Source of the DNA: a virus
IMG/VR virus record: IMGVR_UViG_3300008113_000104
Location: 1 to 42,989 of that record
DNA: 42,989 nucleotides
Reading direction: 5' to 3' (one strand)
Shown: piece by piece, positions 31,196 through 39,716 of the stretch
Position numbering within the stretch: the stretch's first letter is position 1
Layout: each line of letters opens with the position of its first letter
Made by a program: the position numbers and the translations under genes
The notes under the pieces: generated by a model
Told to the model about the DNA's origin: nothing
The model's database searches: none
What the model saw: the letters and a program-made list of their open reading frames with translations, nothing else

Positions 31196-32110
31196 TTTAG
31201 CAGAAAGTTTTTTAGCAACTTTCTTAGCAGGGGCAAACAGGGATTTAAATCTCGTTTGCCCTTCTTTTGTAAATTTACTTGCGATTACATCATCAATAAT
31301 AATTTTATTTTCAGTCTCATAGAAGGCATTTGTTTCTACTTGTGCTCGGATATAATTCTCTACATTGTCCGTAGTACCAACTAACTTAGTCCCTTCTGCT
31401 GAGTATTCAAAGATATCTACATTCCCACTATCGGACATAACATAGTGAAGTACAGGTTTGACCTGTTTGATTTTAATCTTAAACTTATTCTTCGTTGCTT
31501 CTCGTATTATTGGTTCTGCAGCATTCTTAAGGGCATTCAGACCGATGCTAGAAACCATGGTAGCAGCAGTCGTAACCACTGCCACAGCACCAGCAGTTGC
31601 CACCAGAGAGGGGTCTGGAAGGTCGATCTTCAACCCCGCAACGGTGAAGGATGGTGTAAGGGTCTCAGCAGGGATCTCTGCCCTGGTCACTGCTGGAGGA
31701 GTCTGTGCCGTTACGAGTTGCTGAGGAATTTCAGGTGGTCTTGTATCTGGTAACCCTCTGTTCTTTTCTAATTCTTGTGCTTGGTTATCTCTATCTGCCT
31801 TCACGGCTGCATCAAACTCTGCTTGGGTTGGAACCCTTACAGTTGGATACTGGAGTGAAGGATCAGGATTTTGAAATACAGGTAAAGCAAGTCCCCGATT
31901 AACAGGGACTTGCATGTTTTGTATTACTGGAGGATCAAGCTTGGGTATCAGCGTATCTTGAAGGTCCTGGATCTTCGACACTTGATTCTGCTGCGGTCTC
32001 AACTGGTTCTGCTGCAGGGGAGGGATCGAAGATAGGTTCAACAGTTGGTTCGACTGGTACTGGAGTTGGTTCGACTGCAGTGGTTGCAGCAACGGAATCT
32101 GGTTTGGCAT
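31184..32110 (-). CDS. Virion-type protein, Gln/Asn-rich N-terminus
   Basis: A 308-residue protein. The first about 60 residues are Gln/Asn/Leu-rich and overlap the gene ahead in another frame for 176 bases. The middle is Pro-rich (LPDTRPPEIPQQL); a hydrophobic Ala/Val/Thr segment (VATAGAVAVVTTAATMV) looks like a membrane or fusion-like helix; the rest is basic. The first ATG has only AAGGA two bases away. A later start is possible (ATG near 31912). Virion role inferred. Confidence 0.65.
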   Translation of the reverse strand: MPNQIPLLQPLQSNQLQYQSNQLLNLSSIPPLQQNQLRPQQNQVSKIQDLQDTLIPKLDPPVIQNMQVPVNRGLALPVFQNPDPSLQYPTVRVPTQAEFDAAVKADRDNQAQELEKNRGLPDTRPPEIPQQLVTAQTPPAVTRAEIPAETLTPSFTVAGLKIDLPDPSLVATAGAVAVVTTAATMVSSIGLNALKNAAEPIIREATKNKFKIKIKQVKPVLHYVMSDSGNVDIFEYSAEGTKLVGTTDNVENYIRAQVETNAFYETENKIIIDDVIASKFTKEGQTRFKSLFAPAKKVAKKLSAKLSF

Positions 32111-32282
32111 CTTCCTTATCCTTCTCTTCCTTTTTCAGGGTGTCAACACCAAAGGTGGCTGCTGCGGCAGTAAAAACTGTAGCAATAAAGGTAGGGTCCA
32201 TCTTAGCAAGAAGACCTGCATAACTAGCTGTAAGTAATGCAGCACTCCAACTCAAAACTGAAATTCTAACGATAGTGCTCAT
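31935..32282 (-). CDS. Membrane protein with Pro/Glu-rich tail, holin-like layout
   Basis: ATG at 32282 with AAAGGA upstream gives 115 residues: a signal or membrane segment (VRISVLSWSAALLTASYAG), a second hydrophobic segment (FIATVFTAAAATFGV), then a charged and Pro/Glu/Thr-rich tail. Late box at 32346-32353 in its leader. Two short membrane segments and a charged tail could be a holin, but no family was recognised. Overlaps the next gene by 176 bases. Confidence 0.65.
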   Translation of the reverse strand: MSTIVRISVLSWSAALLTASYAGLLAKMDPTFIATVFTAAAATFGVDTLKKEEKDKEDAKPDSVAATTAVEPTPVPVEPTVEPIFDPSPAAEPVETAAESSVEDPGPSRYADTQA

Positions 32283-32322
32283 ACATTTTTCCTTTCTGTG
32301 GGGATCAGCCATCGTTCTAAAA

Positions 32323-32350
32323 AAATAGAGGGGTATGGTCCCCTCTATTT
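32323..32350 (-). terminator. Terminator of the gp45-regA operon
   Basis: A perfect 11-bp stem (AAATAGAGGGG / CCCCTCTATTT), 6-base loop and T-run on the minus strand, six bases after the regA stop. Its 5' arm overlaps a late box. Confidence 0.85.
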
Positions 32351-32353
32351 ATG
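32346..32353 (-). promoter_or_regulatory. Late promoter box CATAAATA
   Basis: Overlaps the 5' arm of the regA terminator and precedes the membrane-protein gene at 32282. Late transcripts would start near 32340 and lack the terminator's 5' arm. Confidence 0.6.
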
Positions 32354-32356
32354 TTT

Positions 32357-32794
32357 TCAAGCTTCCCCAGAAGTTGTTTTCTTTTTCCCAATATTATATT
32401 TACTCTCTAGAGTCCACTCACCCTTCTCTTTATATGCAATTACTTTGATTTGATTAAGTGGTGCAGCATCAGAAATATAATCTGCATTTGTCACAGTAAT
32501 CAATCCCCAATCACATAGTAGTTGGATAATTCTATTTCTACGTTGCACATCATTAACTGTAATATTTGCTCTCTTCCCATCAAGTGCAAACAGTTCTTTA
32601 AAGTGAACAATATAGTACTTACCCTTTTTGTGAAGAATATGGCAAGATTGATAGATTTTCTTTTCTTTACGGGAGGCAACACCAATACGGGTCAGAGTCT
32701 CTCTCACTTTTAGAAAGTCATCAGGTTCTTTAAGAACCACTTCTACCATCAGTTCAGGTCTCCACTGGTACTCTGTATCCATTTCATCAATCAT
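32357..32794 (-). CDS. regA: Translational repressor RegA
   Basis: RegA binds ribosome sites of early T4 mRNAs and lowers their translation. The 145-residue product contains the typical KEPDDFLKVRETLTRIGVA and YQSCHILHKKGKYYIVHFKE (T4 has closely similar segments). It has an N-terminal extension of about 15 residues before MVEVVLKE. GGAGG lies six bases before the ATG at 32794, which overlaps the gp62 stop, so this extension is well supported. Confidence 0.95.
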   Translation of the reverse strand: MIDEMDTEYQWRPELMVEVVLKEPDDFLKVRETLTRIGVASRKEKKIYQSCHILHKKGKYYIVHFKELFALDGKRANITVNDVQRRNRIIQLLCDWGLITVTNADYISDAAPLNQIKVIAYKEKGEWTLESKYNIGKKKTTSGEA

Positions 32795-33171
32795 TTCTTT
32801 CCTCCAATGTCAAGTTTTTTACGAATAAAATTAATTTCTTCTTTATTTAGAAGGGAAAGTGCCGACTTTGCTTTCTCATTACTATATCCATAATATTTTT
32901 TGATCAATTCCAAGTCATTAATCTTGTCCTTCTTCAACCAGGGAGTGAATCTCTTCTTTTTCCTGATAGCATTAAGATAGTAAGTGTATTGTAAATCACT
33001 ATCTAAGTGATTATTTATATTCATTTCATTCGCAAACATTACAGTATCGATAAAACCAGAAAGGCATCGATTGATAATATATGGAGGATATTGTTTAATT
33101 GTAATGGGATCTTCCTCAATCAAATTATTCTTTTGATAATTAATTGAGTTTAACCAGTCTTTCAATTCCAT
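32791..33171 (-). CDS. 62: Clamp-loader small subunit (gp62)
   Basis: A 126-residue protein in the gp44-gp62-regA order expected for T4-like phages. Contains LKDWLNSINYQKNNLIEED and CLSGFIDTVMFANEMN typical of cyanophage gp62 as I recall; with gp44 it loads the clamp gp45. ATG at 33171 is preferred; the track of the frame continues to a TTG at 33177. Coupled to regA. Confidence 0.85.
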   Translation of the reverse strand: MELKDWLNSINYQKNNLIEEDPITIKQYPPYIINRCLSGFIDTVMFANEMNINNHLDSDLQYTYYLNAIRKKKRFTPWLKKDKINDLELIKKYYGYSNEKAKSALSLLNKEEINFIRKKLDIGGKK

Positions 33172-33173
33172 AA

Positions 33174-34010
33174 TCAAAGTAATTCTTCAAGGGATGATTT
33201 AGTAGAATAGTTTGTAATCAAAAGTTCTGTTTTAAGATTATCTTTCCGATGAACCATTCCATATCGAAGTTGCCAGTGTTGCTGATAGAAGTCTTTATAC
33301 CTATCAGTAATCCATTCATTTACATTATAGGTAATCATAAAGTTGTGAGGACAGTGCTCAACAACATCTGCGAATCGTTCATGACTGAAAGACTTATGCA
33401 TTTCCTTATTCCTCCCATAAAGAAAATCTTTAATATCATATGGTGGATCTAGAAATACAAAAGTATCTTCCCCAGGAGTTGTAATCAACTCAGAGTAGTC
33501 TTTATTTGTAATCCTCCACCGTTGAATAATCTGAGAGTAACCTTTCAGTTTAGAGATATTTGAATGAGTAAAGTTTTGACGAGATGCAGTAACACTGAAA
33601 GTACTATTTTCCGTCAAACCAGAATAAGAACACTTATTAAGAATATAAAAAGACACTGCAGCATCCATGGTGTCTTGATTCTTAATATCATCTTTAACTT
33701 TATTAAAGAGTTCTTTGTGTGCATCATCACTACCATTCATAGCATTTTTAACTGCTAGAATAGTATCAGACAGTTCTTCCCCCGCATCCCGAAGAATAGT
33801 CCAAAAATTATAAAGAGGGTAGTAAAGATCATTCACCCAAACTGGTCGGTTAGGATATTTCTTAGTAAGATGAATACTTACCGATCCTCCACCAAGAAAA
33901 GGTTCCCGTAATTCTTTATACTCAGGGAACCACTGGTCCAGCGATTTAAGTGCTCTAGTTTTACCACCAGGATAACGAAGAGGGGATTTCAATACTTTTT
34001 GGGAGGTCAT
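33174..34010 (-). CDS. dam: DNA adenine methyltransferase (Dam, D12 class)
   Basis: Methylates adenine in DNA, likely protecting the phage genome. Motifs: SPLRYPGGKTR (SAM binding, about residues 9-19), FLGGGSVSIHL and FLDPPYD (catalytic motif IV near 190). Length 278 residues. Inserted between gp44 and gp62, two genes normally adjacent. Target probably GATC by analogy with T4 Dam, unproven. Confidence 0.9.
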   Translation of the reverse strand: MTSQKVLKSPLRYPGGKTRALKSLDQWFPEYKELREPFLGGGSVSIHLTKKYPNRPVWVNDLYYPLYNFWTILRDAGEELSDTILAVKNAMNGSDDAHKELFNKVKDDIKNQDTMDAAVSFYILNKCSYSGLTENSTFSVTASRQNFTHSNISKLKGYSQIIQRWRITNKDYSELITTPGEDTFVFLDPPYDIKDFLYGRNKEMHKSFSHERFADVVEHCPHNFMITYNVNEWITDRYKDFYQQHWQLRYGMVHRKDNLKTELLITNYSTKSSLEELL

Positions 34011-34011
34011 A

Positions 34012-34302
34012 TCAAACGATAATCTTTTTACTAGGTGTGATTACTGTACCAAACATCTTACCATACTGCTCTACGATTTGAGCATCAGGTTCAGCAATGT
34101 ACACAACAAACTGACGTTGAATTTCAATTTGTTTTTCAGATTTACTAATCATAGGTGACCAAGGAGCAAATCCAAGAGTACCTTCACCACTAGGAAATCC
34201 AACGATTGCATTCTCAACAATCACAATGTCACGTTGATCATTATCGATAACGTTAGCAATTAAATCCTCACCAGAGGACATACGAATAAGTTTTACGTTC
34301 AT
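34012..34302 (-). CDS. Sm-like (Lsm fold) protein
   Basis: Starts MNVKLIRMSSGEDLIANV and contains GFAPWSPMISKSE and AEPDAQIVEQYGKMFG, aligned motif by motif with the Sm-like protein at 26584. 96 residues. Start overlaps the gp44 stop (ATGA). Position in the clamp-loader operon suggests a replication or RNA-related role; not established. Confidence 0.7.
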   Translation of the reverse strand: MNVKLIRMSSGEDLIANVIDNDQRDIVIVENAIVGFPSGEGTLGFAPWSPMISKSEKQIEIQRQFVVYIAEPDAQIVEQYGKMFGTVITPSKKIIV

Positions 34303-35249
34303 TTGAATACACACCTCATCATTAGTTCAGTCATAAAAGCAAGAGTATTGATCTCTTGATCTGCCACAAAAGCAGATTTGTATTGATACTCAGCAAGAAT
34401 CAGAACTGCTTCTGGAATACTTGCTGATTCCATATAATCATACAGAGAGTCATAAACTCTACGAAGAATAAAGTTTGGATCATTATCCTGATTAGCAACT
34501 ACCCATTTGCGAACTTCAGTAAACTCTTTGTTCTTGAGTTTCTTCATAAGATCTGAAGCATTAATATCAGAGATAGCAGCAAGAATACCACTATCAATTC
34601 TTCCGCAGGAAGAATACCTTTGAAGTTCATTAATAATTCTCCTGAAGTCAGGGAAGTATTTCAGGATAAGTTCTGCAACAACCTTTTCTTCAAACTCGAC
34701 ATTTTCCTTCTGAAGGATCCAGGAAATCCTTTCCATGAAGGATTCGGCAAGTTGAAGTTTTGCTCTGCCTCGGATACTGAAGTCAACGACTGCACACCTG
34801 GAATGTAGAGGTTCGATGATCTTGTTTTTGTAGTTACAGGTGAAAATGAATCTGCAGTTGTTAGCAAATTCCTCAATAGATGCCCGTAGGAGGAGTTGAA
34901 CATCTGAGGTCGTATTGTCTGCCTCGTCAATAATGATGACTTTGTGTTTAGCAGACGAAGAAAGTGAGAAGGTCGAAGCAAAGTTCTTCGCATTGTTTCG
35001 GACAGTATCAAGGAATCTACCTTCGTCGGATCCATTGATGACATAATAATCTGCTCCCAATTCATTACACAGTGCTTTTGCGATGGTGGTCTTACCAATA
35101 CCAGGAGGACCAGCAAGAAGGAGATTAGGAATCTCCCCCTTATTTAGAAACCCTTTAAAGATTTCCTTATAATCATCCGTGATGATACAATCATCAATCA
35201 CTTGAGGACGATACTTTTCAACCCAGAGAAACAGATCATTCATAGTCAT
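34299..35249 (-). CDS. 44: Clamp-loader large subunit (gp44, AAA+)
   Basis: AAA+ ATPase that opens the sliding clamp. Walker A AGPPGIGKTT near residue 48, Walker B KVIIIDEADN, sensor 1 FTCNYKNKI and arginine finger SRC (HSRCAV). Length 316 residues from the ATG at 35249, which shares its A with the gp45 stop (TGATG); ATG at 35243 is also possible. Confidence 0.96.
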   Translation of the reverse strand: MTMNDLFLWVEKYRPQVIDDCIITDDYKEIFKGFLNKGEIPNLLLAGPPGIGKTTIAKALCNELGADYYVINGSDEGRFLDTVRNNAKNFASTFSLSSSAKHKVIIIDEADNTTSDVQLLLRASIEEFANNCRFIFTCNYKNKIIEPLHSRCAVVDFSIRGRAKLQLAESFMERISWILQKENVEFEEKVVAELILKYFPDFRRIINELQRYSSCGRIDSGILAAISDINASDLMKKLKNKEFTEVRKWVVANQDNDPNFILRRVYDSLYDYMESASIPEAVLILAEYQYKSAFVADQEINTLAFMTELMMRCVFK

Positions 35250-35917
35250 CACTTAGCATCAGGTTCAAGGGCAATCCAATATGAAACATTATTGTTCTTG
35301 CCAGTAAATTTAGCAACTTTAGGATTGCTAATTTGCACATCATAAGATCCAGGGAGAAGTTTCAAGTTCTCCATTTTCAAGCAGTAACAGAATTCATCTT
35401 CAGTTGTTCCTACAGGAAGAGAATAAACGTTTGAAGTTTCATTCTTTTTATCATTCACAGATAGGTAAATCTTACCGTCATGCCCATAGAGACAAAGATC
35501 AGGAACTGAATAAATTGCTGCTGCCTTTTGTAGTTGAGAAAGAACATCAGATTCCAAACTAAATTGAACATCAATGGAAGGAAGTTCAATTTCTTTATCT
35601 GGAGGAGTGACAATTACACTGGGATCTGCATAATAGAATACAGACTTTGCTCCAGTAGAATCCGTAACGGTTACTTTCTTATCATCAGAACAATCAAAAT
35701 AAGGATCTTTAAAGAGAGTCAGACCACCAAGGAAAAGACCAAGATCATAGATTGAAAGTTCTGTTGGAAAAGTTTCAGTGACTTCTGCACGGGCAAGAAT
35801 ATTCTTATTGATAGAAAGAGTAGAAATTACATTGCCTGGTTTAATGACAATGGACTTATTGATGGATGAAAAATTCTTAAGAATATTAAGAGTATTAGCA
35901 GAGATGTTTACTTTCAT
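35249..35917 (-). CDS. 45: Sliding clamp (gp45)
   Basis: Trimeric processivity clamp for gp43 and, in T4, the activator of late transcription with gp55 and gp33. Length 222 residues, starting MKVNISANTLNILKNFSSIN and ending SYWIALEPDAK; two clamp-like halves can be followed. It heads the gp45-44-Sm-dam-62-regA operon, coupled to the gene ahead by ATGA. Confidence 0.94.
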   Translation of the reverse strand: MKVNISANTLNILKNFSSINKSIVIKPGNVISTLSINKNILARAEVTETFPTELSIYDLGLFLGGLTLFKDPYFDCSDDKKVTVTDSTGAKSVFYYADPSVIVTPPDKEIELPSIDVQFSLESDVLSQLQKAAAIYSVPDLCLYGHDGKIYLSVNDKKNETSNVYSLPVGTTEDEFCYCLKMENLKLLPGSYDVQISNPKVAKFTGKNNNVSYWIALEPDAK

Positions 35918-36228
35918 ACCGATTTGAACTCCTGAAGACCGTTGTTAGTGCGAGAATAATGTTTATCAAAGTGAAGCAGAAGCATAGCATAGTGAATCAC
36001 TTTGAGAAGATCACGTTTGTTGTGTCCACTCTTATCACCATACCGACTGCCATACTTGATGATGTTTGCTTGACAGAAATCAGATGCTAGATCTTTTGCT
36101 GCCATGAGATCAATTGTTTGAATATCACGATAGTCATCACTATGCCCACAATAATGGCTGCCATATGTACTTACCAGGTATTCTTCAACATCTTTAAGGA
36201 TCTTATCCTCATTGTACTTCCATTGCAT
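35914..36228 (-). CDS. Small protein, 104 aa, DUF3310-like centre
   Basis: Start at 36228 (MQWKYNEDKILKDVEEYL) is supported by GGAGG nine bases upstream. The centre (FCQANIIKYGSRYGDKSGHNKRDLLKVIHYAML) is broken here only for length: FCQANIIKYGSRYG then HNKRDLLKVIHYAML, resembling the nucleotide-kinase-like or DUF3310 pattern of phages. The similarity is weak; function not assigned. Confidence 0.65.
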   Translation of the reverse strand: MQWKYNEDKILKDVEEYLVSTYGSHYCGHSDDYRDIQTIDLMAAKDLASDFCQANIIKYGSRYGDKSGHNKRDLLKVIHYAMLLLHFDKHYSRTNNGLQEFKSV

Positions 36229-36430
36229 AATTAGGTTCCTCCAGGATACATTCAATAGATTCAATATAGCATGTAGAGGGTTCATAGTCAACCCCATTTT
36301 CATGATAGAGATGACCAATGTAACATGCTACATCTTCACCACCATGAAATTGATAAATTTTACATTTGATAAGAAAAACACCCCCATCTATTTTACGGAT
36401 AAGGGTGTGACGGGGAAGGTTATCGTACAT
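36209..36430 (-). CDS. Hypothetical protein, 73 aa
   Basis: Starts in a TGATG junction with the CobS-like gene. Small beta-rich sequence (HTLIRKIDGGVFLIKCKIY, YIGHLYHENGVDYE) without recognised domain. Overlaps the next gene by 20 bases. It might be a Sm- or SH3-like small fold, but this is speculation. Confidence 0.65.
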   Translation of the reverse strand: MYDNLPRHTLIRKIDGGVFLIKCKIYQFHGGEDVACYIGHLYHENGVDYEPSTCYIESIECILEEPNYAMEVQ

Positions 36431-37500
36431 CAGAAGGGTGCTGCCTCCTCAACAGGGGTTTCAACCTTGTCATCCACCTTGGAATAGAGTTCCATGAAGG
36501 ACTGTTTGGTATCGGCATCGAAACGGTTCACACACACTTCGATTGCCTTGTCACGTTTGCCAAAGATCTTGTAAGCATTGGCAATGTGAACCAGACGACG
36601 GGTGCTGATAATCTCATCCACACCACCATCATAGAAGGTCTTACGGATCACCTGTGCCCAACGCACCAGTTTCTCAGCAAAGTCCTGATCCTGATCATCC
36701 ATAGCAGAAGAAACAATCTTCACTTCCGTTTTCTCTGCAGGATATTCTTGCTCAAACGTGATCGGAAAACGTTCCAGGAATGCCTCGTTGAGCACGTTGG
36801 TTCCGATGAATCGTCCATCGTCAGAACCTTTGCCCTTAGTGTTAGCAGTAGCAACCACAGTGAACCCAGCAGCAGGACGGACATACTTGCCGATCTTTTT
36901 CAGGAAAACACCTTTGCCTTCGAGAACACTTTGCAAACAAAGAATCTTGTTAGAGGCAAGGTCGATCTCATCAAGCAGAAGCACTGCACCCCGTTCAAGT
37001 GCCTCAACCACAGGACCATTGTGCCATGCCGTATTGCCATCCACAAGACGGAAACCACCGATCAGATCATCTTCATCAGTTTCGATAGTGATATTGACAC
37101 GAATCATCTCCCGTTTCAGTTGAGCACATGCCTGTTCAACACTAACAGTTTTACCGTTACCAGACAGACCAGTAATGAACACAGGATAAAACTGCTTGGA
37201 CTGGATTACTTTCTTCAGATCAGTAAAGTTCCCGAACGGGACAAAACCAGGATCTTTCTGGGGGACAAAGGTGATATGTTCCTCATCGGGAACAACAGCA
37301 GCATGAGTATAAATCTGTTCCAGTTTTTCTACCTCCTGATCAAGAGTCCAAGTTCCACGTCCAGTCTTATAGTTCTTCAGTTTATTAGAGAGAGTTTGGT
37401 AGGACATACCAATCTCAGTAGCATATTCCTTCAGTTGTGCAGCAGTCAGAGTCTTACCGAAACGTTGTTGCAGGTTAGAGATTTCCACAGTTTTCGTCAT
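36430..37500 (-). CDS. cobS: CobS/MoxR-type AAA+ ATPase
   Basis: N-terminal about 80 residues contain a helical domain (AQLKEYATEIGMSYQTL), followed by an AAA+ core: Walker A GLSGNGKT (about 111-118), Walker B AVLLLDEIDL, sensor ATANTKGKG and an arginine-rich EAFLERF. It is annotated as cobS in related phages because of similarity to the cobaltochelatase ATPase, but the neighbour with a VWA domain points to a MoxR/VWA ATPase pair. Own strong promoter at 37542-37570. Confidence 0.85.
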   Translation of the reverse strand: MTKTVEISNLQQRFGKTLTAAQLKEYATEIGMSYQTLSNKLKNYKTGRGTWTLDQEVEKLEQIYTHAAVVPDEEHITFVPQKDPGFVPFGNFTDLKKVIQSKQFYPVFITGLSGNGKTVSVEQACAQLKREMIRVNITIETDEDDLIGGFRLVDGNTAWHNGPVVEALERGAVLLLDEIDLASNKILCLQSVLEGKGVFLKKIGKYVRPAAGFTVVATANTKGKGSDDGRFIGTNVLNEAFLERFPITFEQEYPAEKTEVKIVSSAMDDQDQDFAEKLVRWAQVIRKTFYDGGVDEIISTRRLVHIANAYKIFGKRDKAIEVCVNRFDADTKQSFMELYSKVDDKVETPVEEAAPF

Positions 37501-37541
37501 GATGTAGGGTTGGTGGGTTGGGGTCCGTTGCTTACCTAGTA

Positions 37542-37570
37542 ATTATAGGGCATCGGGAGGCAGGGGTCAA
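37542..37570 (-). promoter_or_regulatory. Strong sigma70-type promoter of cobS
   Basis: TTGACC (37565-37570), 17-bp spacer and a perfect TATAAT (37542-37547). The TGA in the -35 is the stop codon of the VWA gene. The -35 region matches that of the promoter at 39717. Confidence 0.85.
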
Positions 37571-39693
37571 GCAATTTGACCCGCAAACTTCGATAAGATT
37601 ACCTTATTGACCATCTTACCATTCATATGTTTCTTAAATGCACTGGTCAATTGTGCCTTAGAAGAGGGATCTTTCACTGTAAGTTCATCCGTTTCTTCCT
37701 CTTTGGGATTCCAATAACGGTAAGAATATGCACTCTTGGGAAGGGGAAGAAGATAAAGTTCTTTGAATCCACAGTTAGGAATTGCAGCACACTTATTCTT
37801 GTCCCATTGCTTCTCAAATTGAGTGGAATCAATGTTATTTTGGTAGCACATATTACGGACCTCAGACTTACCACAGAGACGGAATCCAAGCAGATTGTAG
37901 TCAACAATGTTGGAGATGTAGTCCACAAACTCATTGGTCAGTGAACCAGAACCAGTTTCAACCTTACGGGAATAACGAGTCTTAGGATCACGAAGAATGC
38001 AGACACGATCTCCATAGATGGGTTGAGAGTGATTTTCCCTCAATGCTTTGATGTATGTTGTATATCCAGGGTTGCAAGCCTCACCGTCAGAGAGATAAAT
38101 CACATTAACTTTCTGGACCTTCTCTTCACTTTTGAATTTTTCGACAACCTGAGGGGTGGTGACGATGGTTTCTACCAGGGGGGTGCCAGACAGAGGAAAA
38201 TCGTAGTTATAACCATGATTCTTACGATAACCTTCACAGTTGACGTAAAAGTATTCCATCATGGAATCAAGAGTCTGTGCATTCATCTTGGATGAGAAGA
38301 ACTCCAGCAAACGGAAATCCTTATCAATATGAAGATGATTCAGTTTGTTCTCACAGGGAACACCAGGAAAAACATGATCATTGGTATAAGCATCGGAGAA
38401 ACCATACACACGAAAAGGAATTGCAACCTTCTTACAGAACCAAATCAGATCATACAGTTGCTTGATCGTATTCACCATACTGCTGGACATAGAACCAGAC
38501 CAGTCAAGGAAGAACACAAGACCGTGATTCTTACCGTCAGGAATAGTGGTCACTTTCTTGAACACATCATCACTGAACTTATAAGTGTGCAGTCGGGTAG
38601 TATCAAGAACACCAGTGCGGGAAGTTGATGCACGGGCATACTGATCTGCTGCTTTCTTACACTCAAACTCTTTCACCAGATAGTTCACAGACTTGATACT
38701 ATCTTTCTTGTACTCACGATACAACTTAGTGCATTCGATTCGTGCATCTTGAAAGTGATTATGATCTTGATTGATATAATTGGTGAAACTATCAAAAAGG
38801 AACTTGTAAGGAACAATCATCTCATTCAGATTGACCTTAGGAATATCAATGTACAGATAATCCTTAGCACGTTTGTCAACCAGTTCCTTTTGCTTTTCAG
38901 CAAGGGAACGATAAGTTTTAGACTCCATCTCATTGATTTCATTACCCTTACCACCCTCTACACCATCAGCAGTTCCAGTGGTAGGTTCTTTCTCTTCATT
39001 ACCATCACCCTCTTCATCACCAAAGTTTTCACCTTGATTAGTTTGTCCAGGCATTTCATCAGAACTCCGACTCTGCTTCTGACCACTAGAAGGACCATCT
39101 TGCACAGAAGCATTAGAAGGAACTTCTACTTCTTCCTGCTTCTTTTGCTTCAAGAATTCAACCAGTTCTTTACCTAGTTGAACCACATCTTCAAACGATT
39201 CAGTGTCAGCAGCACGATTGACAAACTGCATTTCATCACGTTCAAAATGCACGATGGTACGATTACCAATCACACCGATCTTAAAGTGAACATTGATACG
39301 GTCGATCAGTGCCATCTTGGAAAGATCTTTACCTTCCAGTTCAAAGAAGTTCTTCTGATCCAGTTCCGTATATCCAAGAAAGAAGGATCGTGCAAGACCA
39401 GGATACCGACGTTTCATGAGTTTCTCAACACGAACATCCTCTAGCACGTTCAGAATGTCCTGTGGCACGTCTTTCTGCACCTCAGCGTAGTTGATAGGGG
39501 TATAGAGGGCATGACCCACTTCATGACCCACCAGCATATCATAGACACTGCTGCTAACGTCCTTCCAGATGGGTAGACACAGAATACGGTTCTGCACATC
39601 GAAGTAAGCAGTCTCTACCTTGCGGTGCTCAACGTTCAGGTTCTCCGTTGCGAGCAGTTTGGCAAGAGTGCCTTTGACTTCGGTGTTGACCAT
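37567..39693 (-). CDS. CobT-like VWA protein with HExxH metallopeptidase motif
   Basis: A 708-residue protein. Residues 57-61 are HEVGH with a downstream LNVLEDVRVE (81-90), the pattern of a zinc metallopeptidase. About 190-260 is low complexity and acidic (EEVEVPSNASVQDG, GDEEGDGNEEKEP). About 385-610 is a VWA domain with MIDAS motif DWSGSMSSS, later SGTPLVET and LSDGEACN. This resembles CobT-type chelatase subunits fused to a peptidase-like head. It is likely the partner of the adjacent AAA+ ATPase. Confidence 0.85.
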   Translation of the reverse strand: MVNTEVKGTLAKLLATENLNVEHRKVETAYFDVQNRILCLPIWKDVSSSVYDMLVGHEVGHALYTPINYAEVQKDVPQDILNVLEDVRVEKLMKRRYPGLARSFFLGYTELDQKNFFELEGKDLSKMALIDRINVHFKIGVIGNRTIVHFERDEMQFVNRAADTESFEDVVQLGKELVEFLKQKKQEEVEVPSNASVQDGPSSGQKQSRSSDEMPGQTNQGENFGDEEGDGNEEKEPTTGTADGVEGGKGNEINEMESKTYRSLAEKQKELVDKRAKDYLYIDIPKVNLNEMIVPYKFLFDSFTNYINQDHNHFQDARIECTKLYREYKKDSIKSVNYLVKEFECKKAADQYARASTSRTGVLDTTRLHTYKFSDDVFKKVTTIPDGKNHGLVFFLDWSGSMSSSMVNTIKQLYDLIWFCKKVAIPFRVYGFSDAYTNDHVFPGVPCENKLNHLHIDKDFRLLEFFSSKMNAQTLDSMMEYFYVNCEGYRKNHGYNYDFPLSGTPLVETIVTTPQVVEKFKSEEKVQKVNVIYLSDGEACNPGYTTYIKALRENHSQPIYGDRVCILRDPKTRYSRKVETGSGSLTNEFVDYISNIVDYNLLGFRLCGKSEVRNMCYQNNIDSTQFEKQWDKNKCAAIPNCGFKELYLLPLPKSAYSYRYWNPKEEETDELTVKDPSSKAQLTSAFKKHMNGKMVNKVILSKFAGQIA

Positions 39694-39716
39694 CGGACCT
39701 CGTTTCGTATGTACCT

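Noticed and set aside
36586-37539. 317-residue plus-strand frame over cobS
   Set aside because: Antisense shadow of the AAA+ gene; motifs are clear only on the minus strand.
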